Shown: positions 15,455 to 24,165 of the stretch, piece by piece | Layout: each line of letters begins with the position of its first letter | Numbering within the stretch: the first letter of the stretch is position 1 | From: Mycolicibacterium neoaurum | GTDB lineage: Bacteria > Actinomycetota > Actinomycetes > Mycobacteriales > Mycobacteriaceae | Direction: 5' to 3' | Length of the DNA: 64,000 nucleotides | NCBI RefSeq assembly: GCF_036946495.1 | Contig: NZ_JAQIIX010000002.1 | Coordinates: forward strand, 2,666,001-2,730,000 | The notes under the pieces: generated by a model | Databases searched by the model: none | What the model saw: only the letters and a program-made list of their open reading frames with translations | What the model was told of the DNA's origin: nothing | Position numbers and translations under genes: made by a program

Positions 15455-17115
15455 CTGGGCACGCAGGTAACCGGGGCCGCAAGATTCGGCCCGGCCGCAT
15501 CACATTCGTGGGCTCCGGCCCGGGTGATCCGGGCCTGCTGACAACGCGTGCGCGGACCGTGCTCGCCAATGCGGCGACCGTGTTCACCGATCCCGATGTG
15601 CCCGAGTCGGTGCTGGCGCTGGTCGGTTCCGAGTTGCCGCCGACGTCGGGTCCCGAGCCCGCCGCCACCGAGACGCCCGACGGTGAGACCGTCGCCGCCG
15701 TGGTGCCGGGTGGTCCCGATGTGCGACCGGCCCTCGGCGAGCCCGCCGAGGTGGCCAAGACCCTGGGCGCCGAGGCGCGCAACGGTGTCGACGTCGTCCG
15801 GCTGGTCGCCGGTGATCCGTTGTCGGTGGACGCCGTGATCGCCGAGGTCAATGCTCTGGCACGGACGCAGCTGACCTTCGAGATCGTGCCCGGTCTGCCG
15901 GATACCACCGCGGTGCCGACCTACGCCGGCCTGCCGCTGGGCTCGTCGCACACGGTCGCCGATGTGCGCGACCCGAACGTCGACTGGGCCGCGTTGGCCG
16001 CCGCCCCCGGGCCGCTGATCCTGCACGCGACCGCCGGCCACCTGGCCGATGCGGCCCGCACCCTGGTCGAATACGGCCTCGCCGAGAACACTCCGGCCGT
16101 CATCACCGCGCACGGCACCACCTGCCAGCAGCATTCGGTGGAGACCACGCTGGTCGGCCTCGGCGACAAGGCGATCCTCAACGCGGCGGAGCCGTCCGGT
16201 GGAACGCCCGGCCCGCTGTCTGGTCCGCTGGTCGTCACGATCGGCAAGACGGTGGCCAACCGCGCGAAGCTGAACTGGTGGGAGAGCCGGGCGCTGTACG
16301 GCTGGACCGTGCTGGTGCCGCGCACCAAGGATCAGGCCGGCGAGATGAGCGACCGGCTGGTCACCCACGGCGCACTGCCGGTCGAGGTGCCCACCATCGC
16401 CGTCGAGCCGCCGCGTAGCCCGGCCCAGATGGAAAGGGCCGTCAAGGGTTTGGTGGACGGCCGGTTCCAGTGGGTGGTGTTCACCTCGACCAACGCCGTG
16501 CGTGCCGTCTGGGAGAAGTTCAACGAATTCGGTCTGGATGCCCGGGCGTTCTCGGGTGTGAAGATCGCCTGCGTCGGTCAGGCCACCGCGGATCGGGTGC
16601 GTGCCTTCGGTATCAATCCCGAACTGGTGCCTGCCGGTGAGCAATCCTCGCTGGGCCTGCTCGACGAGTTCCCGCCCTATGACGAGATCTTCGATCCGGT
16701 GAATCGGGTGCTGCTGCCGCGTGCGGATATCGCGACCGAGACGCTGGCCGAGGGTCTGCGCGAACGGGGTTGGGAGATCGAGGATGTCACGGCCTACCGC
16801 ACCGTGCGTGCGGCCCCGCCGCCGGCGCACACCCGCGAGATGATCAAGACCGGCGGGTTCGACGCGGTCTGCTTCACCTCCAGCTCGACGGTCCGCAATC
16901 TGGTCGGTATCGCCGGTAAGCCGCACGCGCGCACCATCGTCGCTTGCATCGGTCCCAAGACGGCCGAGACGGCAGTCGAATTCGGTCTGCGTGTCGATGT
17001 GCAGCCGGAGACCGCCGCAGTCGGTCCGCTGGTCGAGGCGCTCGCCGAGCACGCCGCGCGGCTGCGCGCCGAGGGCGCACTGCCTCCGCCGCGCAAGAAG
17101 AGCCGCCGGCGCTAG
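15451..17115 (+). CDS. hemD: Uroporphyrinogen-III synthase fused to a SUMT-like domain
   Basis: Two-domain protein (554 aa). Residues about 15-255 resemble CobA-type uroporphyrinogen-III methyltransferase, with ITFVGSGPGDPGLLT as the first SAM loop. The second conserved loop, normally close to RLKGGDPFVFGRG, reads VVRLVAGDPLS (115-125) and lacks the Lys-Gly pair. Residues about 268-540 form the HemD domain (GWTVLVPRTKDQAGEM, FTSTNAVRAVWEKF, CFTSSSTVRNLVG), which cyclises hydroxymethylbilane. The tail is basic (PPPRKKSRRR). The TAG is immediately followed by the hemB ATG. Confidence 0.9.
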   Translation: MTGHAGNRGRKIRPGRITFVGSGPGDPGLLTTRARTVLANAATVFTDPDVPESVLALVGSELPPTSGPEPAATETPDGETVAAVVPGGPDVRPALGEPAEVAKTLGAEARNGVDVVRLVAGDPLSVDAVIAEVNALARTQLTFEIVPGLPDTTAVPTYAGLPLGSSHTVADVRDPNVDWAALAAAPGPLILHATAGHLADAARTLVEYGLAENTPAVITAHGTTCQQHSVETTLVGLGDKAILNAAEPSGGTPGPLSGPLVVTIGKTVANRAKLNWWESRALYGWTVLVPRTKDQAGEMSDRLVTHGALPVEVPTIAVEPPRSPAQMERAVKGLVDGRFQWVVFTSTNAVRAVWEKFNEFGLDARAFSGVKIACVGQATADRVRAFGINPELVPAGEQSSLGLLDEFPPYDEIFDPVNRVLLPRADIATETLAEGLRERGWEIEDVTAYRTVRAAPPPAHTREMIKTGGFDAVCFTSSSTVRNLVGIAGKPHARTIVACIGPKTAETAVEFGLRVDVQPETAAVGPLVEALAEHAARLRAEGALPPPRKKSRRR

Positions 17116-18096
17116 ATGGGGTACCCGCGGCATCGTCCCCGCAGGCTGCGTTCCACGCCGGCCATGCGCCGGTTGGTCGCGCAGACGACGCTGGAGCCCC
17201 GGCACCTGGTGCTGCCGATGTTCATCGCCGACGGGTTGACCGAGCCTCGGCCGATCAGCTCGATGCCGGGAGTCGTTCAGCACACCCGTGATTCGTTGCG
17301 TCGTGCGGCTGCCGATGCGGTGGCCGCCGGCGTGGGCGGGTTGATGTTGTTCGGCGTTCCGCAGGCGCAGGACAAGGACGCCTCCGGAAGTGTGGGCCTG
17401 GATCCTGATGGCGTGCTCAACGCAGCGTTGCGCGACCTGAGTGCTGATCTCGGCGATGCCACCGTGCTGATGGCCGATACCTGCCTCGACGAGTTCACCG
17501 ATCACGGTCATTGCGGTGTGCTCGATGCGCACGGCCGCGTCGACAATGACGCGACCAACGACCAGTACGTCAAACTCGCTGTCGCACAGGCGCATTCCGG
17601 TGCGCACGTGGTCGGGCCCAGCGGCATGATGGACGGTCAGGTCGCGGCCATTCGGGACGGTCTGGACGAGGCGGGGCACGAGGATGTCGCGATCCTGGCG
17701 TATGCGGCGAAGTTCGCCTCGGCTTTCTACGGCCCGTTCCGGGAGGCTGTGGATTCCAGCCTGGCCGGTGATCGGCGCACCTACCAACAGGATCCGGGTA
17801 ATGCGCGCGAGGCCGTGCACGAGATCACGTTGGACATCGACGAGGGTGCCGACATGGTGATGGTCAAGCCTGCCATGAGCTATCTCGATGTGGTGGCCGC
17901 GGCCGCGGAGATCTCGCCGGTGCCCGTCGCTGCCTATCAGATCTCGGGGGAGTACTCGATGATCAGCGCCGCTGCTGCCAACGGCTGGATCGATCTGCGG
18001 GCGTCGGCGCTGGAATCGCTGACCAGCATCCGCCGGGCGGGCGCCGATATCGTGCTCACCTACTGGGCGGCCGAGGCTGCCGGCTGGCTGAAGTGA
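17116..18096 (+). CDS. hemB: Delta-aminolevulinic acid dehydratase (porphobilinogen synthase)
   Basis: Condenses two 5-aminolevulinate molecules to porphobilinogen (326 aa). Active-site Lys residues are visible in AYAAKFASAFYGPFREA and DMVMVKPAMSYLDV, the latter the Schiff-base signature. The metal region is MADTCLDEFTDHGHCGVLD, with Cys residues retained. The ATG at 17116 directly abuts the hemD stop. The TGA overlaps the following membrane-protein gene, so the operon continues. Confidence 0.96.
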   Translation: MGYPRHRPRRLRSTPAMRRLVAQTTLEPRHLVLPMFIADGLTEPRPISSMPGVVQHTRDSLRRAAADAVAAGVGGLMLFGVPQAQDKDASGSVGLDPDGVLNAALRDLSADLGDATVLMADTCLDEFTDHGHCGVLDAHGRVDNDATNDQYVKLAVAQAHSGAHVVGPSGMMDGQVAAIRDGLDEAGHEDVAILAYAAKFASAFYGPFREAVDSSLAGDRRTYQQDPGNAREAVHEITLDIDEGADMVMVKPAMSYLDVVAAAAEISPVPVAAYQISGEYSMISAAAANGWIDLRASALESLTSIRRAGADIVLTYWAAEAAGWLK

Positions 18097-18512
18097 CCGA
18101 ATCTGCTCCTGCCGAGGGCATCCGTCCCGAAGATGTGGATACCGGTGTCTGGTTGTGGGCGGCCGCGCTGATCCTGATGGTGTCCGGCTACCTGATCGAT
18201 CTGTTCACCGCGCCCGTCGAGGTGGCCTGGTACATCTACGCGGCATCGGTACTGTTCGTCGTCGTGATTGCCGCGGTCGTCGCCGCGTTCACCTGGTTAC
18301 TGCGCTTCGGCTATCGCTGGCCCCGCACGCTGTTGACCGCCGGTGGGCTGACCGCGGTGGTCTATACGGTGACCAGTCTGTTCACCGTCGAGCGCAGTGC
18401 GGCCGTGGCCGCGTTCGGGTACGCGGCCTGCACCATCGTGGGCTCGGTGCTGATTTTGGGCGGGGTAGTGCTGCTGCACCGCAAGGACGCCCACGAATAC
18501 CTCACCCGCTAG
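18093..18512 (+). CDS. Small membrane protein (Rv0513-like)
   Basis: Integral membrane protein (139 aa) with four predicted helices: WLWAAALILMVSGYLIDLF, AWYIYAASVLFVVVIAAVV, TLLTAGGLTAVVYTVTSLF and ACTIVGSVLILGGVVLLH. The ends are hydrophilic, finishing RKDAHEYLTR. GTG start at 18093 overlaps hemB by GTGA. Conserved at the end of the hem operon in mycobacteria; function unknown. Confidence 0.7.
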   Translation: MTESAPAEGIRPEDVDTGVWLWAAALILMVSGYLIDLFTAPVEVAWYIYAASVLFVVVIAAVVAAFTWLLRFGYRWPRTLLTAGGLTAVVYTVTSLFTVERSAAVAAFGYAACTIVGSVLILGGVVLLHRKDAHEYLTR

Positions 18513-18524
18513 GCTGCCGGGATC

Positions 18525-18968
18525 ATGACCGCACCCTCGTCACCCGCCCGTCCCGGCATCGTCAACATCGCATTCTGGCTGGTTTTGGTGGGCTCGGTGT
18601 TGCTGCTGTCGGGCGGTCTTTTGGGCCTGAGCGTCGCGGTCAGTGCCGAGGACGCGGTGTTTGGTAAGGACGTCTCACAGGAGACGGTGCAAAATCTGCG
18701 GATCCTGTTGGGTGGGCTCAGCGTGTTGTGGGCCGTCGTCGGGATGGCGCTGAGTTTCCTGGCCGGGCGCGCTCGCAACGGCGACCTGCGGTTCCGCCGG
18801 TCGGTGGTGGTGATGGCCGCGGCGGTCGTGCTGATGGTGTTCCTGTTGACGCTGCTGGCGCCGTTCACCATCACGCTGCCCACTCTGTTCGGGGTGGTCC
18901 CGGTGGCCATCGGTGCCACCCTGTTCATGCGGCCGGCGGCCACGGACTGGTTTTTGGACATGCAATGA
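18525..18968 (+). CDS. Small membrane protein (Rv0514-like)
   Basis: Membrane protein (147 aa) with four hydrophobic stretches: IAFWLVLVGSVLLLSGGLL, ILLGGLSVLWAVVGMALSF, SVVVMAAAVVLMVFLLTLL and VVPVAIGATLFMRP. It resembles the preceding gene only in general layout. It starts 12 bases after that gene and overlaps the next one by four bases (ATGCAATGA), so all are probably one transcript. Function unknown. Confidence 0.65.
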   Translation: MTAPSSPARPGIVNIAFWLVLVGSVLLLSGGLLGLSVAVSAEDAVFGKDVSQETVQNLRILLGGLSVLWAVVGMALSFLAGRARNGDLRFRRSVVVMAAAVVLMVFLLTLLAPFTITLPTLFGVVPVAIGATLFMRPAATDWFLDMQ

Positions 18969-19468
18969 CCGATGAGAAGCCGATCGACCAGGGTCTGACC
19001 GAGCCGCGGGCCGAGCAGGTGCTCTTCCACGAGCCCGGCGGCACCTGGTGGTGGCTGTTGGCTGGCCCGGTGGCCGGGCTGGCAATGGCGTTGATCCAGG
19101 TGTCCGGGGGTGCCGGCTGGCGGCTGGGCGTGCCTGCGGTGTTCTGCATCCTGGTCAGTGGTTTCCTGGCAATCCAGATCAAGGCCGCCCGTATCCACAC
19201 CTCGGTGGAGCTGACGCCGACGACGTTGCGCCAGGGCACCGAGCGGATACCGATCGCCGATATCGTGCAGATCTATCCGGAGCTCAAGCGTGGCGAGAGC
19301 GAGAAGTGGCAGACCTACCGCGCCTTCGGCGAGCTCAGTGGGATTCCCCGCGGCCGAACCGGCATCGGTATCAAGTTGACCGATAAGCGGACAGGGCAGG
19401 CGTGGGCGCGTAAGCACCGCACTCTGCGCACGGCCCTGGTCGGGCTGGTCGAGGAGCAGATGTCGTGA
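18965..19468 (+). CDS. DUF3093-like membrane protein
   Basis: A 167-aa protein with two membrane helices near the N-terminus (WWWLLAGPVAGLAMALIQV and GVPAVFCILVSGFLAIQI) followed by a beta-rich cytosolic region (VELTPTTLRQGTERIPIADIVQIYPELK), the pattern of DUF3093/PH-like proteins. The ATG at 18965 overlaps the stop of the upstream gene. The GTGA at the end overlaps the next gene. Function unknown. Confidence 0.65.
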   Translation: MTDEKPIDQGLTEPRAEQVLFHEPGGTWWWLLAGPVAGLAMALIQVSGGAGWRLGVPAVFCILVSGFLAIQIKAARIHTSVELTPTTLRQGTERIPIADIVQIYPELKRGESEKWQTYRAFGELSGIPRGRTGIGIKLTDKRTGQAWARKHRTLRTALVGLVEEQMS

Positions 19469-19701
19469 GGCGCACCGCGATGATCCAACTGGGTGCTGCG
19501 GTAGTGGCCTTGGTCGGTTGCGTGCTGAGCTGGTTGGCTTCGCGTTCGGACGCGGAGTTGCCGCCGGTTCTCGAGGGTGAGCCGACAGTGACCACGGTCA
19601 TCTACTACCCGCCCTTGATCCTGCTGGCACTGCTGCTCGCCACGGTCGCCGGTGTGCTGACCGTGCTGGCGGTCGTCAGGTTGCGCGCCTCTCGCGTCTA
19701 G
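19465..19701 (+). CDS. 78-residue two-helix membrane protein
   Basis: Small membrane protein with a helix at about residues 5-24 (MIQLGAAVVALVGCVLSWLA) and a second at about 48-72 (LILLALLLATVAGVLTVLAV). The short loop between them contains TVTTVIYYPP. GTG start at 19465, overlapping the previous gene. Its stop overlaps the end of the convergent 13E12 gene by four bases. Function unknown. Confidence 0.62.
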   Translation: MRRTAMIQLGAAVVALVGCVLSWLASRSDAELPPVLEGEPTVTTVIYYPPLILLALLLATVAGVLTVLAVVRLRASRV

Positions 19702-21296
19702 AAGTCTGGTTGTCCGCGGGCGTTTTCGAGTGCGATGGCGGTGGCGTTGCGGGTGCGTTCGGCGTTGATGCGGTAGTCGCGGTCGTGTTGTCGGGTGCGT
19801 TGGCGCCGTGGGACGTCGGGCTCGCGGCCCCACTCACCGATCAGGGTGATATGTCGCGATCTCGGTATCGGGGTGTCGATGGTGTTGTGCGGGAACAGGA
19901 TCGGTGCGAGCGGCATCGTCGTGTAGGTGTGCCCGTTCGGGGCGGTCCATTCGGTGGTGCCGTCGGGGTGTGCTTTGGGTGTCCAGCCGGTTTTCAAGGT
20001 TTTGAGTAGGTGGTGTTCGCGGCAGAGCGGGCGCAGGTTGCCCGGATGGGTGGCTCCGGCCGGCCACGGGGTGACATGGTCCAGGTCGCAGCGCTGGGCG
20101 GGCTTCCCGCAACCGGGGAAGCAGCAGGTCATCGCGGTCATGCGGACGAAAGCCGCGAGCGCTGTCGAGGGTCGGTAGCGGGGTTCGGAACCCAACTCGG
20201 TGGCGCTGCTCAGGGGCCGGACTTTCGCACCGGTGGCGATGAGTTCGGCGAGCAGGTGGGCGGGGATGATCGCCCCGTCCAGGGTGATCCCGGCGCCCAG
20301 GCTCGACTGAGTGCTGGCGGCCGGTGCGGCGGGGCGTGGCTCGGCGCTGCCGCCTTCTCTCGCGGCAGGTTCCTCGGCCAGCGGCTCGGCCATCGGCCGC
20401 TCCAGGTCTTCACCGGCCTCGGGCGCCGCAGGTTCGGGACCCGGCTCGGGTGTGGGCCCCGAGGCGGGCTTGGCACCGTGCCCGGTGTCGGGTTCTTGTC
20501 CAGTGAGCACGTAAATGGTCACCGCACCCGCGCGCGGGTCTTTCCCCGACCCGGCGCAGTCTTTGTTGCCGCACAGGCACGTGAGCTGGTCGGCTGCGGC
20601 CAGGATGGCGGCGAGGGCGTCGGCGCGGCGTTGGGCCACGGTGCGCGGATCACCATCACAGACACCGTGGGCGAGGTCGTTGAGGCGGGCATCGCTGATC
20701 GCGGCGTCGGTGGCGCGCATCCGTCCCCAGAACGACACCACACCATCAGGATCATCACTGTCGCCGAAGTCGATATAGCGGTCGTTGGCCGCGGCCTTGG
20801 ATCGGATGACCGCGATCGGATCGAACCTGTGGACCCAGAAGTCGACCGCCCGGATCAACGCGTTCTCCGACAGCGCGCCGTATTGGTGGGCGCTGCCGGC
20901 GATCCCGGCATCGATCAACGCCAATGCGTCGTCGTCGGTGACGAGTTGGGTGCGCCAGGTGATCGCCGCGATCACCTTGGCCGACACCAACCCCTTCGCG
21001 AACACCTCAGCGGTGCGGGGCAACCGATCACGCAAGGCCATCGCGATGCGCATCTGCGCACTGGCGGCGCGCGGCCCGAGAGTGCACGCCGCACTGATCT
21101 CGGCCTTCGCCAGCGCCCATCCGTCGATCAACTTCAACGCCGAGGACTCGTCCTCGTCAGAACAGTGCCGGACGGTCACCTCTGCGATCGCAGCCAACCG
21201 CCGGGCCGCCGCCGCGGCTTCGGCTCGAGTGGCATCGGAGACCTCGCAGATGAGCGCCTCATCACTCAGCTCCGACAGACCCGACCGTTCGAACAT
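19698..21296 (-). CDS. 13E12-family DUF222/HNH endonuclease (Rv0515-like)
   Basis: A 532-aa member of the 13E12 repeat family found in many copies in mycobacteria. The DUF222 domain occupies most of residues 1-260. A Pro/Glu/Ala-rich linker with variable composition follows, then the HNH nuclease motif TCCFPGCGKPAQRCDLDHVTPW...NLRPLCREHH near residues 415-460, with paired Cys-type ligands. The ATG at 21296 gives the usual MFERSGL opening. Position matches Rv0515. A perfect DnaA-box sequence lies 52 bases upstream. In vivo role and mobility unknown. Confidence 0.88.
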   Translation of the reverse strand: MFERSGLSELSDEALICEVSDATRAEAAAAARRLAAIAEVTVRHCSDEDESSALKLIDGWALAKAEISAACTLGPRAASAQMRIAMALRDRLPRTAEVFAKGLVSAKVIAAITWRTQLVTDDDALALIDAGIAGSAHQYGALSENALIRAVDFWVHRFDPIAVIRSKAAANDRYIDFGDSDDPDGVVSFWGRMRATDAAISDARLNDLAHGVCDGDPRTVAQRRADALAAILAAADQLTCLCGNKDCAGSGKDPRAGAVTIYVLTGQEPDTGHGAKPASGPTPEPGPEPAAPEAGEDLERPMAEPLAEEPAAREGGSAEPRPAAPAASTQSSLGAGITLDGAIIPAHLLAELIATGAKVRPLSSATELGSEPRYRPSTALAAFVRMTAMTCCFPGCGKPAQRCDLDHVTPWPAGATHPGNLRPLCREHHLLKTLKTGWTPKAHPDGTTEWTAPNGHTYTTMPLAPILFPHNTIDTPIPRSRHITLIGEWGREPDVPRRQRTRQHDRDYRINAERTRNATAIALENARGQPDF

Positions 21297-21347
21297 ACAT
21301 GCGATTCTACCCGCGCCCACCGCCGGGACAAGGCCGATCGTGACCCC

Positions 21348-21356
21348 TGTGGATAA
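21348..21356 (-). promoter_or_regulatory. Perfect DnaA-box sequence upstream of the 13E12 gene
   Basis: The plus strand reads TGTGGATAA, which is TTATCCACA on the minus strand. This is the consensus DnaA box. A lone 9-mer can arise by chance, and there is no AT-rich origin region, so an origin is unlikely. Transcriptional control of the 13E12 gene by DnaA or another factor is possible. Confidence 0.35.
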
Positions 21357-21511
21357 CTACGTCATGACTGCTCAAGGTGTGGAAAGTGTGGCGATCGGGA
21401 CCCGCTTCGCGCCCCGAGCGCTCATCGAGAGCGGTTCGCAACCGAGCGGGCCACTATGACCCGCGCCACACCGCATTGGAACAAAGTGCAAAATCTGTAA
21501 CACTGTTTCGC

Positions 21512-22387
21512 ATGACGGAACTGGCCGAGAACACGCCCGAGGCTCTGGACGACGCGCTGCCCCTGGGGCCCGACTCGTTGGTGTGGAAATACTTCGGGGA
21601 CAACCGGATGTATCTCATCGGTCCGCGGCCTGCCGTCCTGCAGAACATGCTGGCCGAACTCGGCCAGGGCGTGCTCGATCACTCCACCTTCTTCTCCGAT
21701 ACCGCCGAGCGGCTCAAGCGGACCATCCCGCCGATCTTCAAGACTGTCTACGGTTCCGAGGACGACAATGCCGGAACTCAGGTGCGCGACTTCCACACCA
21801 ATATCAAGGGATCCATGCCCGGTCCCGACGGCCAGCCGATCGGCCGTTACCACGCGCTGGACCCCGAGACCTACTACTGGGCGCATGCCACCTTCGTCGA
21901 GCAGATCTACTACTTCGCCGACACCTTCGTGAAGCGCCTCACCGATGCCGAGCGCGAACAGATCTGGCTGGAATCCAAGACCTGGTACCGCCGCTACGGC
22001 GTCAGTGACCGGCCGATGCCCGCGACCTATGCCGAATTCGTGCAGTACTGGGACCGGATGATGAATGAGGTTGCGGTGCCGCACAAGTCGGCCAAGTACG
22101 GCGTCGGATACGTCACCAAGGGATTTCCGTGCCCGAAGGGTGTCAACCCCACCGCATGGAAGATCATCGCCAAGGTCTTCGACCCCGTCGCGGCGTTCCT
22201 GACCACCGGCGGTCTCCCGCCGCGGGCGCGCGACCTGCTGGGTCTGCCGTGGACCGAACGTCAGGAGCGCAATTACCAGCGGTTCGCCACCTTCTGGCGC
22301 TCGCGGCCGGTCAATTGGATCTGGGACCGGTTACCGATGTCGGTGCGCTACAGCAAGTTCGCTCGAGTCGGCTATGCCCGCGGCTGA
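21512..22387 (+). CDS. DUF2236 oxygenase MpaB-like protein
   Basis: A 291-aa DUF2236-family protein, the fold of latex-clearing and MpaB-type heme oxygenases. Family features are GPRPAVLQNMLAELGQGVLDHS, GRYHALDPETYYWAHATFVEQIYY (split across two segments) and the later RYGVSDRPMPATYAEFVQYWD. A heme b ligand among the conserved His residues is expected from the family, but the substrate is unknown. The ATG at 21512 was preferred to upstream codons because MTELAENTPEAL is a typical hydrophilic opening. It overlaps the TetR gene downstream by 14 bases. Confidence 0.75.
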   Translation: MTELAENTPEALDDALPLGPDSLVWKYFGDNRMYLIGPRPAVLQNMLAELGQGVLDHSTFFSDTAERLKRTIPPIFKTVYGSEDDNAGTQVRDFHTNIKGSMPGPDGQPIGRYHALDPETYYWAHATFVEQIYYFADTFVKRLTDAEREQIWLESKTWYRRYGVSDRPMPATYAEFVQYWDRMMNEVAVPHKSAKYGVGYVTKGFPCPKGVNPTAWKIIAKVFDPVAAFLTTGGLPPRARDLLGLPWTERQERNYQRFATFWRSRPVNWIWDRLPMSVRYSKFARVGYARG

Positions 22388-22964
22388 CGCCGGGACGGCG
22401 ATCCTCGACGCGGCACTGGTCGAGTTGGAGCGCCACGGCTTCCGCAAGGTCGCCCTCGACGATGTCGCGCGACGGGCCGGAGTCAGCCGCACCACCATCT
22501 ACCGCCGCTTCGCCAACCGCGATGAGCTCGTAGGGGCGGTCATCGAGCGCGAGAATGTGGCACTGTTCGCCGATATCGCCGCGGAGCTGAAAAGCACCAA
22601 GCCGCAGGCGAATTACTATGTCGAGGCGTTCACGCTGTCCATCATGCGGTTTCGCCGGCACCGGGTGCTCAACCAGATGATCGTCGACGACCCCGCACTC
22701 GCCCAAGAACTGCTGCATCGGCACTACGGGGCGGCGGTGGAACGGATGGCCGCCGCACTGCGGGTCATCTTCCCCGAGGGTTTCGCCGAACGGATCGGCG
22801 CGCCCGCGGTCAACGATCTGGCCGACACCATCCTGCGCTATGCGGCGATGGTCCTGTTGCTGCCGAGCGTGCAGCCGCTGCAGACCGCTGACGAGGTGCG
22901 CGCCTTCGCCACCAGGCATTTCCTGCCCAGCCTGCCCGCCGCGCTGCGATCAGTACCGGCCTGA
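22374..22964 (+). CDS. TetR-family regulator
   Basis: TetR-type repressor (196 aa) with HTH KVALDDVARRAGVSRTTIYR followed by RFANRDELVGAVIERE. The C-terminal ligand domain (about 60-196) is not assignable to a known inducer. It overlaps the DUF2236 gene by 14 bases in the same direction, so the two are co-transcribed and it may regulate that oxygenase. No clear operator palindrome was seen upstream of 21512. Confidence 0.78.
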   Translation: MPAADAGTAILDAALVELERHGFRKVALDDVARRAGVSRTTIYRRFANRDELVGAVIERENVALFADIAAELKSTKPQANYYVEAFTLSIMRFRRHRVLNQMIVDDPALAQELLHRHYGAAVERMAAALRVIFPEGFAERIGAPAVNDLADTILRYAAMVLLLPSVQPLQTADEVRAFATRHFLPSLPAALRSVPA

Positions 22965-23001
22965 GTGTTTCGTAGCTCACATAAGCGGGCAGCCGGGGGT
23001 A

Positions 23002-23211
23002 ATGACACAAGCACCGGATCCCGAGAAGACGGATCACCCGGACGCCGACCCGGAAAACAAGGACATCTTCGGCGATTACGACCAACCTCGCCCCACGGCC
23101 GTACTGCCCGGCAGTAACGGCACCGTCACCGGAACCGCCGTCAACGACTGGTTGGACGACGACGGAAATCCGATCTACGGCAAGGACGAGGCACCTAAAG
23201 TGACGGAGTGA
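23002..23211 (+). CDS. 69-residue acidic hypothetical protein
   Basis: Short hydrophilic acidic protein with DPEKTDHPDADPENKDIFGDYD and a C-terminal NDWLDDDGNPIYGKDE. It is predicted to be disordered and has no membrane segment. ATG at 23002. It overlaps the PPOX gene by GTGA, which supports it being a real coupled gene. I do not recognise a family. Confidence 0.55.
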   Translation: MTQAPDPEKTDHPDADPENKDIFGDYDQPRPTAVLPGSNGTVTGTAVNDWLDDDGNPIYGKDEAPKVTE

Positions 23212-23684
23212 CCCTCTCCGAGACTGCGCCCGCGTTCGTGAACATGGCCCACTCGATCGTGTGGGCCTCGGTGGCCACCGTCGATGCCGACGGCAAACCG
23301 CGCAGTCGGGTGTTGCATCCGTTGTGGGAGTGGGACGGGACCGACCTGCTGGGCTGGATCGCCACGGTGCCGTCGACGGTGAAGAAACGCCATCTCGCGG
23401 CGCATCCCTATGTCTCGGTGAACTATTGGGCACCCAACCAGGACACGTGCAGTGCCGATTGCCTGGTCGAGTGGTATCTCGACGACGACACGCGCACCGC
23501 TGTCTGGGACAAGTTCGTTGGCGCCCCAGAACCCCTCGGCTACAACCCGACGATCATCCCCGGTTGGGATTCGCCGACGTCACCGAACTTCGCGGTGCTG
23601 CGCCTGGCGCCGTACCGGCTGCGTGTCCAGCCCGGCAGCATGATGACGCGCGGCGAGGGGGCAGTGCTCAGCTGGAGCGCGTGA
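23208..23684 (+). CDS. Pyridoxamine 5'-phosphate oxidase-family protein
   Basis: Split-barrel flavin-binding protein (158 aa): VWASVATVDADGKPRSRVLHPLWEW is the strand pair that binds FMN or F420, and KKRHLAAHPYVSVNYW follows. Mycobacteria encode many such F420/FMN reductases, so the cofactor cannot be fixed from this sequence. GTG start at 23208. Its 3' end overlaps the convergent Ddn-like gene by 17 bases. Confidence 0.72.
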   Translation: MTLSETAPAFVNMAHSIVWASVATVDADGKPRSRVLHPLWEWDGTDLLGWIATVPSTVKKRHLAAHPYVSVNYWAPNQDTCSADCLVEWYLDDDTRTAVWDKFVGAPEPLGYNPTIIPGWDSPTSPNFAVLRLAPYRLRVQPGSMMTRGEGAVLSWSA

Positions 23685-24063
23685 GCAGCAGCGCCGACTT
23701 GACCGGCAGCATCCGCACCAGCCGCTGCCAGGGTCGACGGGTGATGGCGGCGGCTTCCGCCGTGGACACCACTCGAGGGTCACGCACCGCCAGATCTCGC
23801 CCACCGATCATCACCGTGCCCGTTCCGGCGGCCTGCAGATTGCGCACCCAATCGGTGTCGACACCGTAGGGGAGCAGGATTGCCACCCCGTCGGTGGTGG
23901 GAAACGCGGTCACCGGCGTGCGGTACTGCCGCCCCGACCGCCGACCCACATGATCGACGGCAGACCACAGCGGCAGGTGTCCGGCCAGCGGCCGCACGAC
24001 CGGGTTGACGAAACGCCGATTGAACTCGGCGCGACGGCGCGCACACTGCATGTCTTGCATCAT
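23668..24063 (-). CDS. Ddn-like F420-dependent nitroreductase-family protein
   Basis: A 131-aa protein of the deazaflavin-dependent nitroreductase (DUF385) family. Markers are LWSAVDHVGRRSGRQYRTPV, VAILLPYGVDTDWVRNLQAAG and VMIGGRDLAVRDPRVV, which make up the F420-binding split barrel. Family members reduce quinones and nitro compounds at the membrane. It lies divergent to hemL across about 100 bases. Physiological substrate unknown. Confidence 0.8.
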   Translation of the reverse strand: MMQDMQCARRRAEFNRRFVNPVVRPLAGHLPLWSAVDHVGRRSGRQYRTPVTAFPTTDGVAILLPYGVDTDWVRNLQAAGTGTVMIGGRDLAVRDPRVVSTAEAAAITRRPWQRLVRMLPVKSALLLTRSS

Positions 24064-24165
24064 AGGCCGCGCCGACCTGCGGAAAGTGTCCGTGAACCGT
24101 TCGCTGAGCGGGACCCACTACACCCTGTAGTTGACGGGTTTGCCCGGACTGGGAGACTGGAAGGC

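Noticed and set aside
15085..17820. A 911-codon open frame on the minus strand across hemC, hemD and hemB
   Set aside because: It is the antisense of three highly conserved genes; in G+C-rich DNA the opposite strand is often open. Composition (His/Arg/Gln-rich) is typical of an antisense shadow.
20010..21356. A 448-codon plus-strand frame opposite the 13E12 gene
   Set aside because: Gly/Arg-rich translation without motifs, while the minus strand has DUF222 and HNH motifs.
21340..21360. Replication origin suggested by the DnaA box
   Set aside because: Only one box, no AT-rich unwinding region and no dnaA/dnaN neighbours.
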